Source: Thermoanaerobacterales bacterium
GTDB lineage: Bacteria; Bacillota; Thermosediminibacteria; Thermosediminibacterales; Tepidanaerobacteraceae
Direction: 5' to 3'
Assembly: GCA_012839145.1 (NCBI GenBank)
Contig: DUNY01000341.1
Span: 1-7,589, forward strand
Length of the DNA: 7,589 nt
Numbering within the stretch: the first letter of the stretch is position 1; each line of letters starts with the position of its first letter. Shown here one piece after another: positions 1 to 4,899 of the stretch. The notes under the pieces are model-generated. The model saw only the letters and a program-made list of their open reading frames with translations. It was not told the DNA's origin and ran no database searches. The translations under genes were made by a program, and so were the position numbers.

Positions 1-1
1 A

Positions 2-835
2 ACAGGAAAAAGCACCCTAGTATCATCACTTGGTTTGCTTGTTCAAAATAAAATGCTTGCTGATTGTGATGTGGAAGCACCAAACTTGCATATTCTTTTG
101 CAAGGTGAAATCTTGAAAAAGGATGATTATTTTGGTGCAAAAGAAGCTGTAATTGATTCATCAGCTTGCATAAAGTGTGGCTTGTGCAGAGAAACATGCA
201 GGTTTAATGCTATTAGCGAAGAATTTGAAATAAAACCGATGAAATGTGAAGGCTGTGGAGCTTGCACATTAATATGCCCTCAAAATGCAATAAAATTAGA
301 AGAAGTAAAAACAGGCGAAACATATGTGTCTAATACCCCAAGAGGAACTTTTTCGCATGCACTGCTTGATATTGGTGCTGAAGGATCAGGCAGACTTGTA
401 ACAGAAGTAAGAAAAATAGTAAACGATTATAAAAAGGACGAAGAATGGTTACTCATTGATGGTTCTCCAGGTATAGGTTGTGTTGTTATTGCTTCTATTA
501 CAGGAACGGATGCAGTGGTTGTAGTTTCTGAACCTACAAAGTCCGGGCTAAGTGATTTGGAAAGAGTTTTAGGTGTAGCGAAGCATTTTGGCATACCTGC
601 ATTTGTATGTATAAATAAATATAATTTAAATCTAAAAGTAACATCAGAGATAGAACAATACTGCAAGAGCAATGGTTATCCAATTATAGGCAAGATACCT
701 TTTGATTCATCGATAGTTAAAGCTTTACAGGAATTTAAAACTCCTATTGAGGCTGGCAATAAAGTAATAACAAATGAGATTAAAAATATATGGGCAAGAC
801 TTACTGATGAGATAAGAAAGGCTGAAAGTGTATAA
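2..835 (+). CDS. MinD-superfamily P-loop ATPase with inserted 2x[4Fe-4S] ferredoxin domain (5' end cut by window edge)
   Basis: The frame is open from base 2, so the N-terminus lies outside the window; the TTG at 35 falls after the Walker A motif and is not the real start. The visible part is 277 residues. It begins with TGKST, the end of a deviant Walker A loop. ADCDVEAPNLH (about 59-91) is the switch region typical of MinD/Mrp ATPases. A ferredoxin insert follows with two C-x2-C-x2-C-x3-C motifs (cysteine codons at 167-199 and 245-277), each able to hold a [4Fe-4S] cluster. LLIDGSPGIGC (449-481) is the Walker B/switch II part, and INKYNLN and GKIPFD mark the C-terminal half. Such proteins usually occur in pairs beside NifX-like and DUF134 genes in anaerobes; their role is thought to be iron-sulfur cluster handling, but the exact substrate is unknown. 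The next gene follows after 48 bp with no terminator, so the two are probably cotranscribed. Family assignment is secure; function is inferred. Confidence 0.93.
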   Translation, partial: TGKSTLVSSLGLLVQNKMLADCDVEAPNLHILLQGEILKKDDYFGAKEAVIDSSACIKCGLCRETCRFNAISEEFEIKPMKCEGCGACTLICPQNAIKLEEVKTGETYVSNTPRGTFSHALLDIGAEGSGRLVTEVRKIVNDYKKDEEWLLIDGSPGIGCVVIASITGTDAVVVVSEPTKSGLSDLERVLGVAKHFGIPAFVCINKYNLNLKVTSEIEQYCKSNGYPIIGKIPFDSSIVKALQEFKTPIEAGNKVITNEIKNIWARLTDEIRKAESV

Positions 836-883
836 GATGGGAGGGAAATTCTGTATTTTACAATGAAAGGAGGCGAAGTTTAA

Positions 884-1117
884 ATGCCAGCATTTGATGG
901 CACAGGGCCGATGGGCCAAGGAACTATGACCGGAAGAGGAATGGGTTATTGTGTTGTTCCCATGGTAGATAATTACAACCCATATCCAACTGCTTATCCC
1001 TCTAATTATGTACCCGTCCCGCAGATGTATTCATATGGTGCGTTTGCAGGTTTTGGAAGAGGGTGCAGTCGGGGTGGCGGCCGTGGCAGAGGATTTGCAT
1101 GTAGAAACTGGTTTTAG
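884..1117 (+). CDS. DUF5320 family small glycine/arginine-rich protein
   Basis: A 77-residue protein with start ATG preceded by AAAGGAGGCG. The N-terminus carries the DUF5320 signature GTGPMGQGTMTGRGMGYC at residues 6-23. A tyrosine/proline-rich middle follows (about 28-50), then a Gly/Arg/Cys-rich tail (FGRGCSRGGGRGRGFACRNWF region) with two cysteines. No signal peptide or membrane segment is seen. Proteins of this family are commonly encoded next to MinD-type ATPases, NifX-like proteins and DUF134 genes in anaerobes; their function is not established, and metal or cluster binding through the Cys/Gly-rich parts is only a guess. It shares its first ~23 residues with the longer paralogue at 1611. 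Its stop codon overlaps the Shine-Dalgarno of the deformylase gene, suggesting coupled translation. Confidence 0.85.
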   Translation: MPAFDGTGPMGQGTMTGRGMGYCVVPMVDNYNPYPTAYPSNYVPVPQMYSYGAFAGFGRGCSRGGGRGRGFACRNWF

Positions 1118-1129
1118 GAGAGTAAATCC

Positions 1130-1477
1130 ATGGCATTAAGACGAATTACCAATTATAAAAAAGATGATGTTTTAAGAAAGAAATCTAAGCATGTGGATAA
1201 AATCAACAAAAGAATAATACAACTTTTAGATGACATGACTGAAACAATGTATCAAGCAAATGGTGTGGAGCTAGCTGCACCGCAAGTGGGAATATTGAGT
1301 AGAGCAATTACCGTAGATATTAGTGATGGACTTCTTAAGCTGATAAACCCCGAAATCATAGAACAAGAGGGGGAGCAGCAGGATGTGGAAGGTTGTTTGA
1401 GTATCCCGGGGGTTACAGGAGAAGTCAAGCGTCCATATAAGGTAAAATTGAAAGCTGTTAATGAAAAAGGATATTAA
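1130..1477 (+). CDS. def: Truncated peptide deformylase, lacking the HExxH metal-binding motif (probably inactive)
   Basis: A 115-residue product; bacterial deformylases are usually about 150 residues or more. Motif I is present as [10 protein letters not shown] (residues 45-54), with Glu where the family has Gly (GxGLAAPQ). Motif II, EGCLS (87-91), includes the cysteine metal ligand C89. The protein then ends in NEKGY and a stop. The last third, with motif III (HExxH: two histidine metal ligands and the catalytic Glu), is absent, and no remnant of it can be read in the following 130 bp in any frame. It therefore should not deformylate N-formyl-Met, and a functional copy is expected elsewhere in the genome. 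The start ATG has AGGAG about 9 bases upstream, overlapping the stop of the DUF5320 gene. The stop codon lies directly before the -35 box of the next promoter, so the truncation point coincides with a regulatory region. It may be a decayed gene or a remodelled protein without metal; decay seems more likely. Confidence 0.85.
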   Translation: MALRRITNYKKDDVLRKKSKHVDKINKRIIQLLDDMTETMYQANGVELAAPQVGILSRAITVDISDGLLKLINPEIIEQEGEQQDVEGCLSIPGVTGEVKRPYKVKLKAVNEKGY

Positions 1478-1506
1478 TTGACATATGTCCATAAATATAG
1501 TAAGAT
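1478..1506 (+). promoter_or_regulatory. Sigma-A type promoter upstream of the second DUF5320 gene
   Basis: A perfect TTGACA -35 (1478-1483), a 17-bp spacer and TAAGAT -10 (1501-1506). The -35 directly follows the stop codon of the truncated deformylase. The layout and most bases match the promoter at 2880-2908. Expected transcription start near 1513, giving a leader of about 100 nt before the ATG at 1611. Confidence 0.7.
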
Positions 1507-1537
1507 GAAATCGAGAATACTTAACATATGTCCATAA
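1481..1537 (+). promoter_or_regulatory. Two copies of an ACATATGTCCATAA element, 43 bp apart (candidate operators)
   Basis: The 14-mer ACATATGTCCATAA occurs at 1481-1494, overlapping the -35 box, and again unchanged at 1524-1537, just past the expected transcription start. Its core ACATATGT is a perfect palindrome. A close copy (ACATATGTACATTA) overlaps the -35 box of the DUF134 promoter at 2883-2896. Two copies flanking the start site about four helical turns apart would suit repression by a dimeric regulator. The regulator is unknown; the DUF134 protein encoded at 2940 is one candidate (inference). Confidence 0.5.
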
Positions 1538-1561
1538 CAAAATAGCTGATTTGATATAAAG

Positions 1562-1596
1562 CCGGTTTTAGCAAATATCATATCATTAAGAACCGG
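1562..1596 (+). other. Small hairpin in the 5' leader beside the ribosome binding site
   Basis: CCGGTT (1562-1567) pairs perfectly with AACCGG (1591-1596); the intervening 23 bases are AT-rich. The 3' arm abuts the Shine-Dalgarno GGAAGGAGGTG of the gene at 1611. It may protect the transcript's 5' end or influence translation, but the stem is short and the role is speculative. Confidence 0.35.
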
Positions 1597-1610
1597 AAGG
1601 AGGTGAAGTC

Positions 1611-1988
1611 ATGCCTAGAGGAGATAGAACAGGTCCTGTCGGATACGGCCCTATGACCGGTCGTGGAGCAGGTTTTTGTGCAGGTTCTCCGGTACCCGGA
1701 TATTTTAGTCCCATGGGTAGAGGATTCCGGGGAAGAGGCCGCGGGTTTGGATATTATGGCAGTGGAAGAGGTTTTAGGCATCAATTCTATACGGCAGGTA
1801 TGCCTTTTTGGGCAAGAGATGCTTATACTTTTGAGCCCGCTGTTGATTATTACGAAAATTATAGCGAAGAAAGTGAAGTCAAGGCCCTTTCCCAGGAGGC
1901 AAAGTTTTTAAAACAAGAACTTAAAGCCATAGAGGACAGACTGGAGAAGCTAAAAAAGGCTAAAAAGGAAGATCCCTCTGACAAATAA
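1611..1988 (+). CDS. DUF5320 domain protein with C-terminal coiled coil
   Basis: A 125-residue protein; ATG preceded by a very strong GGAAGGAGGTG. The N-terminus TGPVGYGPMTGRGAGFC (residues 7-23) lines up position for position with the shorter DUF5320 protein at 884. A Gly/Arg/aromatic-rich stretch follows (about 35-60: repeated GRGFRGRGRGFGYYG-like runs). An acidic linker then leads to a charged amphipathic helix (about 87-120) with regular leucines, a likely coiled coil for self-association or partner binding. No transmembrane segment is seen. Known members sit beside NifX/MinD/DUF134 genes; no biochemical function is established. It has its own promoter (1478-1506) and a terminator just after it (2018-2053), so it is probably transcribed alone. 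It is longer than its upstream paralogue by the helical tail. Confidence 0.88.
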   Translation: MPRGDRTGPVGYGPMTGRGAGFCAGSPVPGYFSPMGRGFRGRGRGFGYYGSGRGFRHQFYTAGMPFWARDAYTFEPAVDYYENYSEESEVKALSQEAKFLKQELKAIEDRLEKLKKAKKEDPSDK

Positions 1989-2017
1989 CGGGATCCGAAT
2001 TTGGGTTTATTACATTT

Positions 2018-2053
2018 GTTGGGTGGAGCTGCATCCGCCCAACGATTCTTTTT
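2018..2053 (+). terminator. Rho-independent terminator after the DUF5320 gene
   Basis: Stem GTTGGGTGGA (2018-2027) pairs with TCCGCCCAAC (2034-2043) through ten pairs including one G-U wobble, with the six-base loop GCTGCA, then GATTCTTTTT. It ends the single-gene unit begun at 1478. Confidence 0.85.
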
Positions 2054-2224
2054 ACTAAATCTATTATACCACAAAATCAAAACAAAAGGGATATTCTAGC
2101 CTGCTGTTTTGACATTCATCTTTAAAAACTGTCCTGCGATTGGTTTAGTAAAAGGTATGGCAGGGGTTTGTGTCAATAGGATGTCATTTTTAATAAAACA
2201 GAAACTGTAAAAGGAGGAATTGTT

Positions 2225-2584
2225 TTGAAAGTAGCAATAACTTCTAAGGGTAAAGATATGGATTCTATGCTTGATGAAAGGTTTGGGCGTGCAAGTTATT
2301 TTATTATTGCAGATACTGATTCCGATGATTTTAAGGCTTTTGAGAACACTAATATAAGCAGTGCACACGGAACAGGCGTCCAAGTTGCGCAGTTTGTTGT
2401 TGGATTGGGAGCAAAAGCCCTTATTACCGGCAATGTAGGGCCAAATGCCATGAGAGTCATAAAAGCATCGGGAATGGAAGCGTTTAGGGCAAATTCCATG
2501 ACAGTAAGAAAAGCGTTAAAAAGTTTTTCTGAAGGCAAACTTGAAAGGATTTCCGATGCCACCACAGGACCGCATAATGTGTAA
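2225..2584 (+). CDS. NifX/NifB-type dinitrogenase iron-molybdenum cofactor domain protein (first copy)
   Basis: A 119-residue single-domain protein of the Nitro_FeMo-Co (PF02579) type, with an RNase H-like fold. The TTG start is preceded by AAAAGGAGGAAT at ideal distance, and the product opens with the typical MKVAITSKG. Family features are ERFGRASYFIIAD (18-30), HGTGVQVAQ (48-56) and ITGNVGPNA (67-75). Relatives such as NifX and the C-terminal part of NifB carry iron-molybdenum cofactor precursors. Stand-alone copies in non-diazotrophic anaerobes are of uncertain role and may bind iron-sulfur or other metal clusters. The gene lies after a terminator, and I found no convincing sigma-A promoter in the 170 bp before it. 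It is followed by a MinD C-terminal remnant, implying that an original NifX-MinD arrangement has been partly lost. Confidence 0.9.
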   Translation: MKVAITSKGKDMDSMLDERFGRASYFIIADTDSDDFKAFENTNISSAHGTGVQVAQFVVGLGAKALITGNVGPNAMRVIKASGMEAFRANSMTVRKALKSFSEGKLERISDATTGPHNV

Positions 2585-2634
2585 AATATAACAGTATATC
2601 AATAATTCAATCCATGAATAAAAACCGTCCCTAA

Positions 2635-2666
2635 ATATTCATATGAAATAAAACAGTTATGAATAT
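2635..2666 (+). repeat. Perfect 9-bp inverted repeat at the edge of the MinD remnant
   Basis: ATATTCATA (2635-2643) and TATGAATAT (2658-2666) are perfect inverted copies with a 14-bp spacer. There is no T-run after it, so it is not a classic terminator. It ends within a few bases of where homology to MinD begins (about 2672) and may mark a deletion or insertion junction. Confidence 0.45.
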
Positions 2667-2668
2667 AG

Positions 2669-2902
2669 GTCGAAGTCAAAGTGATCATTAATAAATACGA
2701 CCTTTCCCATAGAAAAAGTTTTGAAATGGAAAAATACTGTGACAGCAAAGGCGTTGAGGTTATCGGCAAAATTCCATTTGACAGAGATGTAGTAAAATCC
2801 ATCGCTCAGGGTGTTCCTTTGGTGGAATTTTCCTCAGGTCCCGCAGCCAAGGCATTGGAAGATATAGCAGGAAGGCTTATTGACATATGTACATTACAGT
2901 AG
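2669..2902 (+). pseudogene. C-terminal remnant of a second MinD-type ferredoxin ATPase
   Basis: The frame opens after a TAG at 2666-2668 and reads VEVKVIINKYDL onward to a stop at 2902, about 77 codons. It aligns with the C-terminal end of the ATPase at the window start: INKYDL against INKYNL, the 'EKYC.S.G..VIGKIPFD' block against 'EQYCKSNGYPIIGKIPFD', and a final 'RL' helix. The Walker A loop, the switch motifs and both ferredoxin cysteine sets are missing, and a GTG at 2681 has no ribosome binding site, so this is very likely a dead fragment. MinD pairs are usual in this kind of cluster, so it is probably what is left of the partner gene. Its last codons overlap the -35/-10 region of the DUF134 promoter, which may be why this piece was kept. 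Confidence 0.75.
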
Positions 2903-2908
2903 TAAAAT
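2880..2908 (+). promoter_or_regulatory. Sigma-A type promoter of the DUF134-Mrp-NifX operon, with ACATATGT dyad on the -35
   Basis: A perfect TTGACA (2880-2885), a 17-bp spacer and TAAAAT (2903-2908). It matches the promoter at 1478-1506 in the -35 box, the spacer length, most spacer bases (TATGT.CAT.A...TAG) and four of six -10 bases plus flanks. ACATATGTACATTA at 2883-2896 is the third copy of the candidate operator. Expected transcript start is near 2915, about 25 nt before the GTG of the DUF134 gene. Confidence 0.72.
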
Positions 2909-2939
2909 ACCTTTAGAATTAGGTGAGAGGAGTGTAAGT

Positions 2940-3371
2940 GTGGCTAGACCACCTAAATGGCGTCATGTGGAGTTTATTCCAGATATAACATATTTTAAAC
3001 CTGCCGGAGTGCCCTTGCGACAGCTGGATGAAGTGGTATTGACGGTGGAAGAGCTGGAAGCCATAAGATTAAGGGACCTAGAGGGTCTTGAACAGGAACC
3101 CTGTGCTGAAAGAATGAATATCTCCCGGCCTACTTTTGTCCGGATCATAAATTCAGCTCATTCCAAGGTTGCCGAAGCGCTGGTTAAAGGTAAAGCAATT
3201 CGTATCGAAGGCGGGACATATCAATATGTCCGACCTCTTAAATGCTGGGATTGTGGAAATGAATGGAGACAGATCCAAGATGAAGCTGATAAGGAATGTC
3301 CCCAGTGCCACAGCACTAACTGGACGCCTAAGAGGATGCGCAAAGGTCGGTTTCACGGGCATAACCGATAA
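2940..3371 (+). CDS. DUF134 family helix-turn-helix protein with C-terminal zinc ribbon
   Basis: 143 residues from the GTG at 2940, chosen because GAGAGGAG lies seven bases upstream and the product then begins [14 protein letters not shown], the usual DUF134 opening. A longer frame from 2880 would run through the promoter. The conserved [10 protein letters not shown] is at about 18-27. The helix-turn-helix (about 36-81; [13 protein letters not shown] then [13 protein letters not shown]) resembles sigma-factor region 4-like DNA-binding folds. The C-terminus adds a zinc ribbon with CWDC (102-105) and CPQC (120-123). It is presumably a cytoplasmic DNA-binding regulator; its target is not established. 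Being first in an operon with Mrp and NifX genes, behind a promoter carrying the ACATATGT dyad also found at 1481 and 1524, it is a natural candidate for an autoregulator of this cluster (inference). Family assignment is strong. Confidence 0.9.
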   Translation: MARPPKWRHVEFIPDITYFKPAGVPLRQLDEVVLTVEELEAIRLRDLEGLEQEPCAERMNISRPTFVRIINSAHSKVAEALVKGKAIRIEGGTYQYVRPLKCWDCGNEWRQIQDEADKECPQCHSTNWTPKRMRKGRFHGHNR

Positions 3372-3430
3372 CTCAAATTTGATTAAAAACAGGAATCAAA
3401 CATTTTTCTTTGAATGAAAGGGTGTATTTG

Positions 3431-4240
3431 GTGAATCAGAAGGAAGTCAATGAAAAAAACACAGTACAAGAAAGGAATAATCCACAAGAACCATCGGCAG
3501 GGGGACTAAACCGCATTAAAAAGGTAATAGCAGTCATGAGCGGAAAAGGCGGTGTAGGGAAATCCACGGTAACGGGCCTTTTAGCTGTAAGCCTTAAAAG
3601 ACAGGGGTACAGCGTGGGCATAATGGATGCGGATATAACAGGGCCCAGTATTCCTCGCATGTTTGGCGTCAATAAAAAGCCGGAAAACATAGGATTAGGG
3701 CTCCTGCCAGCAGAAAGCTCCACCGGTATTCGTATTATGTCTTTAAACCTTTTGCTTGAAAACGAAGACGATCCCGTTATTTGGCGAGGGCCTCTTATAG
3801 GCAATGCCATACAGCAGTTTTGGAATGATGTGGTATGGGGCGACCTGGACTACCTATTGGTGGATTTGCCGCCGGGAACCAGTGATGCTCCTCTTACTGT
3901 TATGCAGTCACTACCTTTGGACGGTATTATTGTTGTTTCATCACCTCAGGAATTAGTTGGCATGGTAGTCAAGAAAGCGGTAAAAATGGCCAACATGATG
4001 AATCTTTCGGTTATAGGCCTTGTTGAAAACTACAGCTATATGGTTTGTCCCAAATGCGGAGAAAGAATAGAAGTATTCGGTAAGAGCCGGGGTCAAGAGG
4101 GAGCCAATGAAGCGAAAGTCCCTTATTTAGGTTCACTGCCTATAGATCACAAACTGGCCAATTTCTGTGATGAAGGCCGGATAGAAGAGTATGAAAGCAG
4201 TGAAACAAGTGATATGGGCAGTTGGGTTAAATTAGATTGA
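3431..4240 (+). CDS. Mrp/NBP35 family iron-sulfur cluster carrier ATPase
   Basis: 269 residues from GTG 3431, preferred over TTG 3410 because AAAGGGTG lies six bases upstream. The deviant Walker A is SGKGGVGKST (37-46), switch I is DADITGPSIP (66-75), Walker B/switch II is LLVDLPPGTSD (142-152), and the C-terminal CPKC (206-209) bridges an iron-sulfur cluster in dimers of this family. The N-terminal ~27 residues are a hydrophilic tail; the DUF59 domain of many bacterial Mrp proteins is absent, as in short NBP35/ApbC-like forms. It is expected to bind and transfer [4Fe-4S] clusters to apoproteins in the cytoplasm using ATP. It follows the DUF134 gene after 59 bp with no terminator, and the next gene starts 26 bp downstream, so the three form one operon. 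The client proteins are not revealed; the flanking NifX-like proteins are plausible partners. Confidence 0.93.
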   Translation: MNQKEVNEKNTVQERNNPQEPSAGGLNRIKKVIAVMSGKGGVGKSTVTGLLAVSLKRQGYSVGIMDADITGPSIPRMFGVNKKPENIGLGLLPAESSTGIRIMSLNLLLENEDDPVIWRGPLIGNAIQQFWNDVVWGDLDYLLVDLPPGTSDAPLTVMQSLPLDGIIVVSSPQELVGMVVKKAVKMANMMNLSVIGLVENYSYMVCPKCGERIEVFGKSRGQEGANEAKVPYLGSLPIDHKLANFCDEGRIEEYESSETSDMGSWVKLD

Positions 4241-4266
4241 GATCACACATTAAGGAGGAATCATTT

Positions 4267-4602
4267 GTGAAAATAGCTTTACCTACTGATAGAGGCCAAG
4301 TTTCCGCCCACTTCGGGCATTGTGAAGAGTTTACGGTATATGATGTAGATGAAAGTCAAAAAAAAGTAATTGCAAAAGAAGTTATTGACAACCCAGGCCA
4401 TGAACCGGGGTTTTTACCGGTTTTTTTGGCAAAACAAAGCGTGAACTGTATAATCGCCGGAGGCATGGGATCAAGGGCCAAACAGCTCTTTGACCAAAAC
4501 AATATACAAACCATAACCGGAGCTTCAGGTATCGTTGATGAAGTCATACAGGAATACCTTGCAGGAAACATTGTCAGCAAGGGAAATTATTGTGATCACT
4601 GA
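4267..4602 (+). CDS. NifX/NifB-type dinitrogenase iron-molybdenum cofactor domain protein (second copy)
   Basis: 111 residues from GTG 4267, with AAGGAGGAAT ending five bases before it; an upstream in-frame TTG at 4237 overlapping the Mrp stop lacks a binding site. The product opens MKIALPTDRGQVSAHFGHCEEF; the AHFGHCEEF block (14-22), NPGHEPGFLP (42-51) and IIAGGMGSRA (62-71) are characteristic of the short Nitro_FeMo-Co proteins found in many anaerobes and archaea. Cysteines at 19 and 109 (ending CDH) and several histidines could hold a metal or iron-sulfur cluster. It is quite different from the copy at 2225: that one has ERFGRASYF, this one has AHFGHCEEF, so they are separate subfamilies rather than a recent duplication. 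It is last in the DUF134-Mrp operon and probably works with Mrp in cluster storage or transfer (inference). Confidence 0.92.
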   Translation: MKIALPTDRGQVSAHFGHCEEFTVYDVDESQKKVIAKEVIDNPGHEPGFLPVFLAKQSVNCIIAGGMGSRAKQLFDQNNIQTITGASGIVDEVIQEYLAGNIVSKGNYCDH

Positions 4603-4617
4603 ATGGATTTTTAGTGA
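4596..4617 (+). terminator. Weak terminator-like hairpin at the end of the Mrp-NifX operon
   Basis: TCACTGA (4596-4602, containing the stop codon) can pair with TTAGTGA (4611-4617), including one G-U pair, over an eight-base loop. Only ATTATTT follows, so termination would be inefficient. I saw no better terminator before the next promoter. Confidence 0.3.
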
Positions 4618-4643
4618 ATTATTTGGCATGGTTCAAAAATGAA

Positions 4644-4683
4644 GAATAATTGGGGAATAATTAGGGGTGGGTACAAATTATTC
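4644..4683 (+). promoter_or_regulatory. Phased GAATAATT repeats directly upstream of a -35 box (candidate activator or UP-element sites)
   Basis: GAATAATT occurs at 4644-4651 and 4655-4662, eleven bases apart, and its inverted copy AATTATTC at 4676-4683 ends one base before the -35 box. Starts are 11 and 21 bp apart, about one and two helical turns, placing all three on the same DNA face. This could be a regulator array or an AT-rich UP element. Confidence 0.4.
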
Positions 4684-4684
4684 A

Positions 4685-4714
4685 TTGACAGCTGTTCATG
4701 GAAAATGTTAGAAT
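4685..4714 (+). promoter_or_regulatory. Promoter of the TM1266 - ECF S-component unit
   Basis: A perfect TTGACA (4685-4690), an 18-bp spacer and TAGAAT (4709-4714, five of six consensus bases). Expected transcript start near 4721, giving a ~160-nt structured leader up to the terminator at 4846-4880. Confidence 0.65.
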
Positions 4715-4720
4715 TAAGAT

Positions 4721-4880
4721 AGCATCTGGTGTATTGGCAGCTTCCGATACAGAAGATGAAAAGTCCATAACTTCCTGATTGCAAGGAGTATTCCGAGCAA
4801 AAAGGCGAAGGACAGTACGAATATGTGAATATTGTACAATGCCGAAAAACCTTCGACTTTTTGTCGAGGGTTTTATTTTT
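4721..4880 (+). promoter_or_regulatory. Structured 5' leader with terminator/antiterminator logic (candidate riboswitch of unidentified class)
   Basis: Hairpin 1: GTATTGG (4731-4737) with CCGATAC (4744-4750), one G-U pair. Hairpin 2: GTAC-(G)-AATAT (4815-4824) with ATATTGTAC (4829-4837), capped by GTGA, a GNRA tetraloop, and enclosed by GGC (4804-4806) with GCC (4841-4843) across an internal loop. Then comes a terminator (4846-4880). CGAAGG at 4806-4811 is complementary to CCTTCG at 4850-4855, the 5' arm of the terminator, and overlaps the GGC closing pairs, so the aptamer-like fold and antitermination exclude each other. The signature sequences I can recall for TPP, FMN, SAM-I, cobalamin, lysine, glycine, purine, T-box, THF, c-di-GMP-I, fluoride and Mn classes are not evident. 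A molybdenum-cofactor-type element cannot be excluded by eye. It should control both downstream genes. Confidence 0.55.
4846..4880 (+). terminator. Leader terminator (attenuator) just upstream of the TM1266 gene
   Basis: CCTTCGAC (4850-4857) pairs with GTCGAGGG (4863-4870) with one G-U wobble, extended by four A-T pairs at the base, with a five-T loop and the tract TTTTATTTTT. It lies only 20 bp before the ATG at 4900 and after the promoter at 4685, so it can only act as an attenuator of the downstream genes or as the end of a short leader RNA. Confidence 0.8.
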
Positions 4881-4899
4881 ATGAAAATGGAGGTATTCT

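Noticed and set aside
35..58. TTG or ATG starts at 35 and 53 as the start of the first ATPase
   Set aside because: The frame is open to base 2 and already encodes the end of the Walker A loop (TGKST) before these codons, so the gene begins outside the window.
320..327. Further ACATATGT palindromes in the first ATPase gene and in the ECF S-component gene (about 5320)
   Set aside because: They lie inside coding sequence, lack the extended nCATnA part and have no nearby promoter, so they are taken as chance occurrences.
2056..2091. Minus-strand promoter (TGGTATAAT reading leftwards at 2063-2071)
   Set aside because: A perfect extended -10 is present but no -35 fits, and it would transcribe straight into the terminator hairpin and antisense to DUF5320; it may be a chance AT-rich match.
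2101..2224. TTGACA at 2109-2114 as promoter of the first NifX-type gene
   Set aside because: No -10-like hexamer is found 16-19 bp downstream (the region reads TCCTGC), so this gap holds no promoter I can support.
2624..2631. ACCGTCCC, reverse complement of the REP core GGGACGGT, beside the MinD remnant
   Set aside because: An 8-base match alone, without the hairpin ends, is too short to call a repeat remnant.
3169..3417. An 82-codon + strand frame overlapping the end of the DUF134 gene
   Set aside because: It is a shifted frame of the zinc-ribbon coding sequence with no ribosome binding site and no family resemblance.
1271..3810. Several minus-strand open frames of 60-124 codons opposite the deformylase, DUF5320, NifX, DUF134 and Mrp genes
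   Set aside because: All lie antisense to clearly conserved proteins, show no recognisable domain and lack good ribosome binding sites.
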